DNA of 64,000 nt, taken from NCBI GenBank assembly GCA_002794735.1, contig NBAZ01000004.1:1116001-1180000 (forward strand), given 5' to 3'. The stretch is from Pyrrhoderma lamaoense. Taxonomy: Eukaryota; Basidiomycota; Agaricomycetes; Hymenochaetales; Hymenochaetaceae. How positions within the stretch are numbered: the stretch's first letter is position 1; the number at the start of each line of letters is the position of its first letter. The translations under genes and the position numbers were made by a program. Below, in pieces: positions 45,772 to 64,000 of the stretch. The notes beneath the pieces are model-generated. The model was not told the origin of the DNA and did not search any database. It worked only from the letters and a program-made list of their open reading frames with translations.

Positions 45772-48764
45772 ATGGGCAAAGGCTCGCAACTCACTCAACT
45801 TAAATCTGCCCTTTCTCAGGCGGGCCTGAATAGGCAACCTCAACCGAGTAAAAAGCGAAAGCATTCAACAGCTACTCGGGAGGCAAAAGACAAGGATAAG
45901 AAAGCTCAAAAATTATCGGAGATACAACGAAAATTAAATCCTTTTGATGTAAAAGTCACAAAATTAAAGCACGATGTTGGCGGGAGAAAACTCAAGGGCA
46001 CTAGCGGTCGCCCACAAGAGAGCAAGCAAGCAGGGCTTGAAAAGGCTCGTAATTATTCTGTTATGCATATGCTATAAATCCTGAATGTTGGCTATAGCGA
46101 AAGAAAACTCTACTAAAGGAATACGAAGAGAAAAATCATGCTGGAGGAATAATTGACCGGCGATTTGGTGAAAATGATCCTACTATGGCCCCGGAAGAGC
46201 GTATGCTGGAACGGTTCACAAAAGAAAGACAACGCGCTTCCAGAGGAGCCGTGTTTAATTTAGAAGATGAAGACGAACTTACTCATTATGGTCAAAGCCT
46301 ATCTAAGATGGATGACTTTGATGATGCTGGAATCATGCTTGATGATGACGATGAGTCTGATGGTACGCTCTCGTTCTTTGCCATAAATATTAGGCTATAA
46401 TACTGATGGTTATTTAGGTAAGATCGATATGCAGACAGTCAAAGCCGCACACTTTGGTGGATTTAGTGACGAGGATGAAGACGATGGAGAGGTATTGGTT
46501 CTTCATGTTCTGAGTTATTAGCGTTGCTAAAGCCAATGCAACTAGCCGCCTCGGAAGAAGTCAAAAGCAGAAGTAATGGCAGAAGTTATCGCAAAGAGCA
46601 AGCAACACAAGGCATGTTTTTCTACCATTCAAAAAATACTACAATACACTAATGCCAGCTCATGTAGTTTGAGAGGCAAGCTCAGAGGCAACAGGATGCC
46701 GATACTCGTCACCAGCTAGACCAGGAATTAGATGACATACGGCATTTACTATTCTCGGGAGACAGCACAGATGCTGCAACCTCAAAACTCGAAAGGGACA
46801 TAAAGGATGATGATCAGGGTTATGATCAACACGTTAGAGAACTCGCCCTTGATCAAAGGGCAAAGCCAAAGGATCGTACAAAAACTGAAGAAGAGCTAGC
46901 TCTAGAAGCTAAGGAAGCTCTTGAAAAGGCGGAGAGGAAAAGGCAGAAACGTATGCTTGGCGAAGAGGACGATAGTAGTGATGGAGAAACGACGAAGAGA
47001 AAAAGAGCCCGGCGTGAGGTTGGTGGAGATGATTTAGAAGATGACTTTGATGATGACAATGAGGAAACTTGGGATAGTTTCGGGGCTGGATTAGGGGAGG
47101 GTGTGTCGGATGATGAAACTGAAAACAACGTAGAGAATGAGGAAGAAGAAAATGAAGGAGAAACTGATGAGGAGAGTAGTAACGATGAAGATATGGACTC
47201 CGAAGAAGCGAACGATGAAGAGAGCGAAGGAGAAATTGGTTTGGTAACTCATCTCTCGAAAACTAAATCATTGTCGAAAGGAAAAGGAAGGGAAGTCAGA
47301 AGGGAATTACCATATACATTCCCCTGTCCAGATGCTTTGGAAGATTTTCTTGAAATTACGGAAGACATCGATGCACAAGATATCTCTACTGTGATAGATC
47401 GCATCCGTGCACTTTATCATCCAAGTCTTGGGGTGACAATAAGTATAAACTTCAGGTATATTCCCATTCTATCGTGAATTGCTAGATTCTGATGTCATTT
47501 TTGACAGACTTTTGCTAGGATACTCATAGAGTATATACTTCATGTGTCTTCCCCTCCGGATCCTTCATTCGCCACTCTTCCTTCTCTACTACCTCATCTA
47601 CATTCTCTTACACACTCGTACCCTACCGAAACTGCTAATCACTTCATCTCAAAACTCAAGCTTATGCATAAGAATCTTACTCGCGGCCTCGGTAAAGGCG
47701 CATTGTCCCCAGACTCTAGGACTTGGCCTGGTCTTTCTGAGTTGGCATTATTGTGGACAATCAGCCATATTTGGCCCACAAGTGACATGAACCATCACGT
47801 CATCTCACCTTCTCGATTACTTATGTGTTCTTATCTTGGCTTGTGTCGTATCAGATCACTACGTGATATGGCAAGCTGTCTCTTCCTTTGTACTCTCTTC
47901 CTGCGTTATGAAAAAGTTTCGAAACGCTTGATCCCTGAAGCTATAAATTCAGTTCTAACTGTAGCGCTTCTTCTATCCCCCAACAACTTCAAGGACGAGG
48001 ACACCTTACCTGGCACCTTTCCATGTCCCGATTTTGATGACGCATCAACGAAGAACTTGAGGCTTAATAAAAAGAAGACGAAATCAATGCATCCTAGCAC
48101 TCCAGATCTAATCAAAATACTAGCAAGCATAGATGACAATACGGAACAAGCTAAATTGGACTTACTGACAGTTGCTTTGAAGTTGATCGTCAGTTTTGCC
48201 GAGATGTACAAAGGTCTGGACGGATTCATTGAACTTTTTCAACCCGCTTTCGACGTTTTAGAGGGACTTAGGCTTGATTGGGCATCGGAGACGGTAAAGG
48301 TATCATTTTCTGTAAAACCTTCTCTACAGTAAATACTCACCAAGATCGCTTAGACAAAGCTACTCACCACTAAGGATATGATTGCTAGATTACTCAAATT
48401 CGCACGACAGTCGAGACGACCGCTTGCTCTACAGTCTCACAAACCAATACCTATTGCCACGTATATACCTAAGTTTGAGGGCAACTCTTCTAGCTATATC
48501 AGAAATAGAGATCCTGATCAGGAACGAGCAGCTGCCTCGAAACTTCGTTATCAGCTTAAGCAAGAACGCAAGGGTGCCATTCGGGAACTTCGCAAGGACG
48601 CCAGGTTTTTGTCTGCTGTGAGGCAGAAGGAACAGCAGGAGAAAGATCGTACATACTCGGAACGAATGAACAAGGTGTTCTCATCTTTAGAAGGAGAGAG
48701 AGCCGAGCAAAAGAAGATGGACAGGGAAAAGGCCAAAGAGAAGAAGCGGTCTGGTGGGAAGTGA
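45772..48764 (+). CDS. NOP14: Nucleolar complex protein Nop14 (one frame slip)
   Basis: The start is MGKGSQLTQLKSALSQAGLN, with RKLNPFDVKVTKLKHDVGG next; after the first intron comes RKKTLLKEYEEKNHAGGIID, RRFGENDPTMAPEERMLERF and AVFNLEDEDELTHYGQSLSK. A long acidic region follows (to about 47260), then the conserved C-terminal half: ELPYTFPCPDALEDFLE, YKLQTFARILIEYILHVS, LSELALLWTISHIWPTSDMN, MCSYLGLCRIRSLRDMASCL. It ends in a basic tail KAKEKKRSGGK. Nop14 acts in the small-subunit processome for 18S rRNA maturation and 40S export. The frame slips by one base at the G run 47430-47433, between LG and GDNKYKLQ. The first intron (donor GTTATG) is unusually short, about 38 nt. Confidence 0.93.
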
Positions 48765-49073
48765 TCGCTCATTTCATCCCGTTTGATGCTCACTGTTTTC
48801 TTTCGTATGTAATATGTAATTAGTGACCCAGTAGAGTAGTTCGAGACGAAAAGTGTATGAAGGAGTGTATGATACAATAATTTTCAATGCTTCACTACTA
48901 AATCAGCTATAAGAACAGCACCAAAACCATATCTATTCATAAACTGTAAGGATTGGAGTTTAGGGCCGGCAAATCCGCGTTGAGGACAAAGCGCGTCTTA
49001 AATGAGAGACTTTAAAAGTTCATTATTCTGGATATGAATATAAACACTACCTTGTCCTGGAACTAGAGCTACT

Positions 49074-57712
<8,639 letters not shown>

Positions 57713-57850
57713 TCTATATCATGGCTGTAATAATATAATGGTGTATACATGTATATGTATTAGATTCATCTCATAGGAAATTCATGTATTACAAGCTGTT
57801 GTACAAGATTAATTCAAGTTTCGATTCTTTATATACTACTACCCATCACC

Positions 57851-58832
57851 TTAACCATCAAGCCTCTTCCTGAGTTGAGCGAGCTCTTTCTCTTTTTCTA
57901 TCAGAGCAGCCCTCAGCCTATCACCTTCGGCAATGACTGTCTTTCTCGCATTTTCCAATCGGGTGGCTTCCTCTTGAATCATAGCTTGCGTAAACTCAGG
58001 AGTCCCACCAGCTTTCGCATCCACGATTGACTCAGGGTTAGCGGTATGGAATGGTACCGGTTTTCTCTTAATCTTTGGTAACGGAGTCGGAGGGTGAGCC
58101 ATAAGGATGTTGAGGAAAGATTGGAAAGGGTCACTGAAGACGACTTCATCGTATTGCCATGAATGAACTGGACCGGCTTTTGCAGCTACTTCTGGTGGAG
58201 GTATTTCTGGTTCACCACTGCCAATTGCTGTCCATGGATGTAGCTTAAGGTGATGATAGACTAGGTACTGTTTCTCTCCTGATTCTGGGACGAAGTTTAT
58301 TCGGATTTGGATCTCAAACTCACCCCATCTGTTACCACCATAAATTAGTCAAAGAGACCATCAAAGACAAAGATGTAGTTCACTCACCCAGTTTCAGTCA
58401 CTTCAAACGGAGGAGAATCCACGGCTATGCACAGAATAATTTAGCATATTGTCAACTTCAGTCCAGTGATGAGCCGGTGGTGGTGGCTTTGTTACTCACT
58501 CCTAGTTGGATTGTCAAAGGATTCATGAAGCTTAAAAGTAACACGTTTGATAAAGTAACTTATATCATCCGCACCCCCAACGATATCAGAATCAGGCAAC
58601 GAAGCAGCACTTCGAACTGCAACTGTCCATCTATGAGTATGTTCAGGATGAGGTAATTTACTACGTTCTTCTTGAGACAAGACGACTGCTGTGTTCCAAC
58701 AATGATTGGTCTGTGAATTGTCAGTCCCTAAGTAAGCAAGAGGGTATATACATATGAGTGACCTATGAATTGTTTTTATACCCAAAAGATGAGGAGACGT
58801 ACCCTGACGCGAACTCGTTCGTTAGCCATCAT
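57851..58832 (-). CDS. YAF9: YEATS-domain protein Yaf9 (SWR1/NuA4 type)
   Basis: The start at 58832 (or the next Met) gives MMANERVRVR. After an intron the YEATS domain reads NHCWNTAVVLSQEERSKLPH, THRWTVAVRSA, ISYFIKRVTFKLHESFDNPT, AVDSPPFEVTETGWGEFEIQ and IRINFVPESGEKQYLVYHHL, with the conserved aromatic WGEF strand. YEATS domains read acylated or acetylated histone H3; Yaf9 is shared by the SWR1 and NuA4 complexes. A C-terminal coiled coil (QEEATRLENARKTVIAEGDR, EKEKELAQLRKRL) is typical of Yaf9. Length is close to the yeast protein. Convergent with ATR (138 bp) and divergent from COX7 (about 175 bp). Confidence 0.93.
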
Positions 58833-59006
58833 GAATTTGAGGTTTACACAAGTAGAACGGTTTCAACCGCGTCCTGAGTCGGGACAACCCGGCCCAAAGG
58901 GATAGACGCGGTATACCGACCGCCACTCTTTCCTCTTCGAATTTGCCTCTTATACCTCATCTCGTCAATCCTCACCTCTCACCTTGTTCTAAAGTACTAA
59001 CTAGCA

Positions 59007-59455
59007 ATGGATTACCTCGTCAAAAGTATTTCATTCTCACCCTTAAAATTTCTCTAATGTTTTCTAATTGAAATTCCTCCCTTGTGTAGTGCCGAACAAA
59101 ATCCAGGAGAGACAGAGGTACTACCAGGTACGTTTGTTCACTTCCGTTTGTGAATAAACCTGTCTAAAATATATGCCTTTTTATGTCGTATAGAACAGCA
59201 CCAAGCCTCTCTACTACCGCCCACCACGTTCTAACCTCTACTTGAGTACGTGCAAATGCTCTTACAAGTAGTTTTGGCCTCACATCAATTTCTTGCAGAA
59301 ACTTGGTTCACTGGCTTGTTCGTCGGCCTTGCTGGTGTTGGCTATGGCGCATTCAGCTTAATCAAGGTGTGCATATCTTCTTACCCATTATAATACGGAT
59401 TCAGTTGTCACTCATACATTATTTCTCTCTGTAGGGCAAACCAACTGAAGCTTAG
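59007..59455 (+). CDS. COX7: Cytochrome c oxidase subunit 7 (VIIa)
   Basis: Five small exons (59007-59025, 59090-59127, 59194-59245, 59299-59366, 59435-59455) join to 65 residues. The first exon encodes only MDYLVK plus one base; splicing A to TG creates the Met that begins the conserved MPNKIQERQRYYQNSTKPLY. Then RPPRSNLYL, and one transmembrane helix (FTGLFVGLAGVGYGAFSLIK) with tail GKPTEA. This is the Cox7/VIIa layout: a small inner-membrane subunit of complex IV. Whether translation starts at 59007 or at the spliced Met cannot be told by eye. COA3, another complex IV gene, follows 390 bp downstream on the same strand. Confidence 0.9.
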
Positions 59456-59845
59456 ATATGATCTGATCCCAACATAGACCACTTTCTTTATAGCTTCAGT
59501 TAAATAGAGAATTTGTCTCAATAATAAATATAATTTTTTACCACCTTCATTGAGTAATTTCGGTGATAAAGTCAAAAACCATGGTTCTTTATGGTTTACC
59601 TGACGTGCATTAAGTATGACGCAAGTTAAAACTTTGAACAAGATGGTGTTCCCCAACAACAAAAATAACTTTCTACAAAAAGAATTGGAACAAATAAAGT
59701 AGAATTTATGAAACAGGTGAATATCACGTCTGCTTGCTGAGCACCAATAGATGTGCAGTAATTTGAGTAGAAGTCATTTCTTGTAACGCGCGACTTTGCG
59801 TGGAATGTTGCGCCTTAAGGAACTTCTCCATCGTTTCTAACCGTC

Positions 59846-60515
59846 ATGTCCGAGCCGTACTTTGTCACCCGTAAAGACATCGACAGACAGTATCGACCAA
59901 AAGGCTACGTCAGTATCTGAACTTTGTCCTCTAATGCAGCCCAAGTTCAAAACTAACTTTGGATACACCGTTTCCTTTCCCACTTTCTCCCATTAAAAAT
60001 GTGCACAAAATATATAGGGCCTTTCTCCCGGTCTACAACGAGCTCGTGCACCCTTCCGTACAAGGAATGCGATCACTGGGGTCGCAATCGGTACTTTCGT
60101 CGTGGGTGTATGGGCCTATTCTATTAGTGCCGTGAAACAAGATACGTTCGAGGACCTAGACGAGGAAGCTAAAGCTCTCCTCGCTGCACGTAGGGCGGAC
60201 GAGAAGATTAAAACGGAAATGCCTGAAGCCACCAATGCCACTTCTGTTGCTTCTGCCTCTGCTTCCGGTATTAGTGCAAGTACAAATACAACTGGCCTTT
60301 CCTCCGTCACTCCCCAAATGACGGATAACTCAGCAAAAGAGAGCTCCATCGTATCTCAAGTGGAATCAAGTCCGGGAGTACGCGGGGTGTTAGCCTCTCA
60401 ACTTGCCAAACGGTATCCAAACATCTTGGATCCTAAAACTGGCTCACTGGTCTGGGGAGCACCTCCAGTAGACAAAATAGGTCGCTTAGGAGATAAAAAC
60501 GATAGACCACAGTGA
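59846..60515 (+). CDS. COA3: Cytochrome c oxidase assembly factor 3 (Coa3/Cox25)
   Basis: Two exons (59846-59908 and 60018-60515) give 186 residues. The start is MSEPYFVTRKDIDRQYRPKG; the conserved core is GLSPGLQRARAPFRTRNAIT followed by one transmembrane helix (GVAIGTFVVGVWAYSISAV) and QDTFEDLDEEAKALLAARR. This matches the Coa3 family of the inner membrane, which regulates Cox1 synthesis and early complex IV assembly with Cox14 and Mss51-type factors. The C-terminal ~100 residues are Ser/Thr-rich and longer than in yeast. Confidence 0.9.
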
Positions 60516-60713
60516 TTTGTTACTTGCTATACGATATGGTATCACTCTTCGAGTCTTTCCATCCATCCTTTGATCTATATTATAATATGTACTTATAATT
60601 GTTCTTTTTCTTAATCAAACAATCCTTCCTCAACTCCAATACTAGTACATTGTGATTTCTCAGGACCATACTACTTGATATCTCTCAAAATTATCCTTTC
60701 AAAAATGGGGTTA

Positions 60714-60770
60714 GGGGGGGGGGAAGCAAGGTGGAAAGCAAGGTAGAAAGCAAGGCAGAAAGCACTTCGA
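60714..60770. repeat. G10 run with a 12-bp minisatellite
   Basis: Ten G (60714-60723) lead into about four copies of a 12-bp unit of the form GGAAAGCAAGGT, with single-base differences. It lies in the 390-bp gap between the convergent COA3 and mL44 genes; nothing else is recognised in that gap. Confidence 0.8.
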
Positions 60771-60905
60771 TATGACAATCTCAGAACCAGTAGGTAATAT
60801 ATTAAAGATTCGACAATAGATGCATCCTTCTTTCAAATGATCCTCAATCCACTAAAGACGACAAGAGCGATCATATCAGTTATAAAGTATTTTTACTTGT
60901 GAACA

Positions 60906-62814
60906 TCACGGGAACTCACCGCTAAACGATGTACCCAATTGAACAAGACATTCCCTAGCAGCTTCGTTCTGTGCAGCCTTTTTGGTATTACCTCTTCCAC
61001 TCGCGATTAGCTTACCATTCACATTCGCATGCACGGTCCACAACAAGATCATCTTTGAACTTTCTTGTTTGATAGGCTCAAAAACCCATTCGACCTGTAA
61101 CCGTTTTTGCTGCGCATACTGATTAAAGAGTGCGAGATGACCAACGAGGTTCGTACTACCCGAGGGTGCGGGGTTTGAAGAATCTCCGGATCCGGGCAAC
61201 TTTGGTGACGGAGGTGGCGAAGGTGGTGAAATAGGTCCAGGAATATGGTTTTCCAAACAGATTCTATAAGCTTCCTTAACGTATGGGGTGAAAAGAGCTT
61301 TTAGCCACTCCCTGGTGACCTCGAGGCCCTGGTCCTTGTAAAGTCCGCCAACGTAAGCCTGTAATCAATGTGAAAAGGTTAGAATTTGTAAACTGTTGGT
61401 ATTGGCATTGGGGGTGGCAATGGTTCCCAATACAAAAATTTACCTCAAAAACATCCGCTGTATACAAGATTTACGTTACTTTGTGGGGTTTGGAAGTACA
61501 ATTATGGATACGGCTTACCTTGTATATGCATAGATGTCCTAAGTGACAAAGCTTGAGCTGGATGGAAACGGACAAACTTTGGAAGTCCGTATTGAACGGA
61601 TCTGAAAATACAAGTTTCAATTATCCATTCTTCTCCTCTTTTTTTCAAAATCAAGTAGCGGGCACCGTTGACGTACATATCAGCGAGGGTAGCATTGCCA
61701 ACAACCAATGACCTCATTTTCTGTACAGATGAGAAAAGGAAGAGAGAAGAAAAAGAGTCAGTAAACCACCAAATCCACAATCAATACAAAGCCGGTAAAA
61801 TGATGTTTAGTTTTCTACCATATGTGAAAAGATGGGAAAAGAATTTACCGTCGCGGGCCCGACTCGCAGATTAGGATAACGGGATAGTATTAGATCGGTC
61901 ACGATAAAATTGAGTACGGAGTCTCCCTGATGTTCAAGCCTAGATTTCAATTGAGGAAAAAAAGGAAGTTCAATTCAGATTTCATCTCATCTCGATAATA
62001 ATAATAGTGATAAACAAGTGATATGCAATACGTTTCAAATGCTTTAGACATAAGCATATGGCATATACTTGGAGACCTGTAGGTATAGAATTGAATAAAC
62101 TGATAGTTACACTTCATTATCAGGAGCGGGGTCTCCCTCAGGTTCCTCGAACACATTACGTTGGCGTGAATGAACAGAACGATGTGTGAATATCTGTCTT
62201 CGAATATCTTCGTTGTTGATGTTTGGGAGTAAGGGTAACCCTGTCTCACCCAAGTTTGCTCTAAAAATGGGCAAAGGAATAGGACAAACAAACATGAGAA
62301 AACAAGAACCACAAAACGGCAACCCGCGTCCTACTCCGATCTCGCCTCTCCTCTTTCTCTCTCTCTCAACGAGAGGGGAGGAGGGGGACCACGGTGCTCC
62401 CCTTGCCATTTTACATTGTTTTTGATAAACTTACCGGAGTGCTAACATAAGACGATCTTGATCAGCTATGAGTTCTTCGAGCTCTTCTGGTGTGCCTGTG
62501 TACTCGTCGTAAATCTTACTAAGGGAACTCTTGGAAGAAAAGGAAGCAGCAATAATCCGGGAAGCAGCTTTAGCAGCGGCAGCAGATGCAGTAGTAGTAG
62601 CAGTAGCAGTAGCGGATGTAGCAGATGTAGTAGATGTAGTAGAGGAAGAACAAGTAGCAGAAGTTGTCAGAAGTTTCGAATGGTGAGAGCTCTGATGTAC
62701 ATCTAAGACGGCAGAGCTGGCCGTCTTAAAACTCCGCCTGACGGACGAGTAGCTGAGATTGTAGTGGTTGTAGTAAATTGGAAGGCATGTAAATGTTTTG
62801 ATATTGCCAATCAA
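60906..62814 (-). CDS. MRPL3: Mitochondrial large-subunit ribosomal protein mL44 (RNase III-like, Mrpl3)
   Basis: Minus-strand gene starting MIGNIKTFTCLPIYYNHYNL. The first ~120 residues are Ser/Thr/Ala-rich (mitochondrial presequence plus trinucleotide-repeat tract). Then come the degenerate RNase III domain (EELIADQDRLMLAL, ETGLPLLPNINNEDIRRQIF, THRSVHSRQRN, LEHQGDSVLNFIVTDLILSR, YPNLRVGPATKMRSLVVGNA, ADVFEAYVGGLYKDQGLEVT) and a double-stranded RNA-binding domain (VEWVFEPIKQESSKMILLW, SGRGNTKKAAQNEAARECLV). mL44 keeps the fold but is a structural protein of the mitoribosome. Exons join in frame without breaks. Confidence 0.88.
62572..62645. repeat. Trinucleotide repeat tract in the mL44 N-terminus
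   Basis: Mixed GCA and GTA units on the plus strand (read as TAC/TGC on the coding strand) encode runs of Thr, Ala and Ser between the presequence and the RNase III domain. Being in threes, length change keeps the frame. Confidence 0.75.
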
Positions 62815-63593
62815 TTTTAGGAGGTGCGGAACCCCTTCACTACCACTGAACTTGGTATACGGCGCGGCGAGTATGGGTGAATTAATACATTTATTCTAGT
62901 ACTATGCATCATTTTCTTTTCTTGCTTTTTCTTTTTCTTTCTCTTTAATCTACTTTGATGTGAGAAATCTCAGATCGCTACCCTTTCCCCTAAAAATATC
63001 TTGTGGCTTTTTTCGTGTATTATTAGTGTTGATGAGAAGGGACGGAACCTGAAGGGGGTTGGCAATGTGCCGCGAACCGTTCTTTGGTCAGGGTAGCCCA
63101 CAAGATGGGCTTGTGGGTTACAGCAGTGAAAAGAGATTAAAAGTGAAAAAGAGTGAAAAGGTGAATAGAAAAAAAAATGTTAAGTAAGGATAGTTTTTCC
63201 TCCCCCTTTTGTCCGAGTTGTTCAAGGAAGGAAAGCAAGAACAGAAACGAATCTCCTTTTTTTCGGTTATCCAAAAGCAGGAGATATCAACGTGTAGAGA
63301 AGTCTACGTTACCAGACAAAATAAAATAAAGACGGAATGAGGGTCTCTTCCTTTCGCTCTATATTGATTTATTCTTCGTCCGAGGGAACTCCTTTTCCTC
63401 GGTCTTCACACAAGGAACCTAAGGGTACAAGAGAAAAAGGCTTAGATAACAGAGAGAAACAGATATAGCCAAAGCGGTAGAAAAGAAACAAGAAAAATGG
63501 CAAGTAATGATGTGTGTACATGTGTATCTCTAACGTTACATCTGATGCGTGAGTCTTCCTCATCTGCTCATCCATTTTCATCTTATTTTATTT
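62815..63593. other. Intergenic region, no gene seen
   Basis: About 780 bp between mL44 and the gene at the right edge, both on the minus strand. It contains T-rich and A/G-rich stretches and one 70-codon open frame (63581-63369, minus) without a recognisable product. It probably contains the mL44 promoter. Confidence 0.45.
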
Positions 63594-64000
63594 TCATTCA
63601 TCCACTCCCTTGACAGCATTATCTCCCCGTGCTTCATCTTTCTCTCGTAATTCGGCCTCGCGCTAAAAGGAAACAAGTATAACAGAAAAAAGGACCGAAA
63701 GTTCGAATTAGTACTGACAAATAGACGCTCAAATAGATTTTAAGATACACTCCTCCTCTCTTTGGGATCGGGAGTTAATCAACTTGCCTTTTTCTTCAAA
63801 AGTTGTATTCTCATTGCGAAATAATCCTCATGAAGTCCACATTCTGTCTTCTCAGTGCGGCCCGCCCAACGACCAGCTCGCTCACCCTCATCGCCTTCTC
63901 CTGATTTTTGGGTACTATGCCAGTCTCCGACAGATCTATACCCTCGATCTAATAGAGCATTTCGTGGCACGTTGTTCTCTGCTATATACGACTGTACACT
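63594..64000 (-). CDS. 3' end of an unidentified gene (runs off the window)
   Basis: The last exons of a minus-strand gene. Readable protein is AENNVPRNALLDRGYRSVGD, then a Gly/Glu/Arg-rich stretch (GEGDEGERAGRWAGRTEKTE), CGLHEDYFAMRIQLLKKK, an intron, and REAELREKDEARGDNAVKGV ending in DE with the stop at 63596-63594. The intron seems to start with GCAAGT at about 63786 and end at 63665, unusually long at about 120 nt, so a small exon may be hidden in it. The C-terminus is charged and probably helical. Too little is present to assign a family. Confidence 0.55.

Overview
The window is nuclear DNA of a fungus, most likely a basidiomycete of the Agaricomycotina type. Evidence: nearly every gene is cut by many short GT-AG introns (about 45-70 nt); genes are dense on both strands; and the set includes fungal markers (Kex1 carboxypeptidase, DASH subunit Spc19, Mgm101) plus a FunK1-like kinase remnant typical of mushrooms. 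Base composition is moderately AT-rich. No rRNA, tRNA, transposon or CRISPR was recognised. Species cannot be named from the sequence.

Layout. 1-9 kb: C-terminus of Utp12/Dip2, a secreted RlpA-like barrel protein, mitochondrial GatB, a DsbA-like thioredoxin-fold protein, a Csn12/PCID2-type PCI protein and a VWA-domain protein. 9-23.5 kb: gamma-tubulin complex component 5, Mgm101, an ER thioredoxin-like membrane protein, Kex1, Spc19, a TMEM184-type membrane protein and Snu13. 23.6-32.2 kb: a gephyrin-type molybdenum cofactor enzyme, a large probable nucleolar protein, and two neighbouring genes that share an unusual CCHC knuckle. 32.2-36 kb: the longest gene-free stretch, with strong strand-asymmetric composition and an imperfect direct repeat. 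36-45.5 kb: a large disordered protein with one helical core, a small FunK1-like pseudokinase, a glycerophosphodiester phosphodiesterase, an arrestin-like protein and a lysophosphatidate acyltransferase. 45.8-64 kb: Nop14, the ATR checkpoint kinase, a YEATS protein, Cox7, Coa3, mitoribosomal mL44 and the 3' end of an unidentified gene.

Functional themes. Several genes serve small-subunit ribosome processing (Utp12, Snu13, Nop14, perhaps the NOL11-like gene). Several serve mitochondria (GatB, Mgm101, Cox7, Coa3, mL44). Others serve microtubules and chromosome segregation (GCP5, Spc19) and genome surveillance (ATR, YEATS). This looks like ordinary housekeeping content, not an operon-like system.

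The most important observation concerns the sequence itself. Eight times, in seven genes of which six belong to conserved families, the reading frame slips by exactly one missing base with no possible intron. In nearly every case the slip sits at a short homopolymer. This points to consensus errors of a homopolymer-prone sequencing method rather than biology, and it affects how GatB, Csn12, GCP5, the first CCHC gene, the arrestin-like gene, Nop14 and ATR should be translated. The most novel-looking biology is the CCHC gene pair at 29.5-32.2 kb, the mini pseudokinase at 38.2 kb and the composition switch between convergent genes at 32.2-36 kb.
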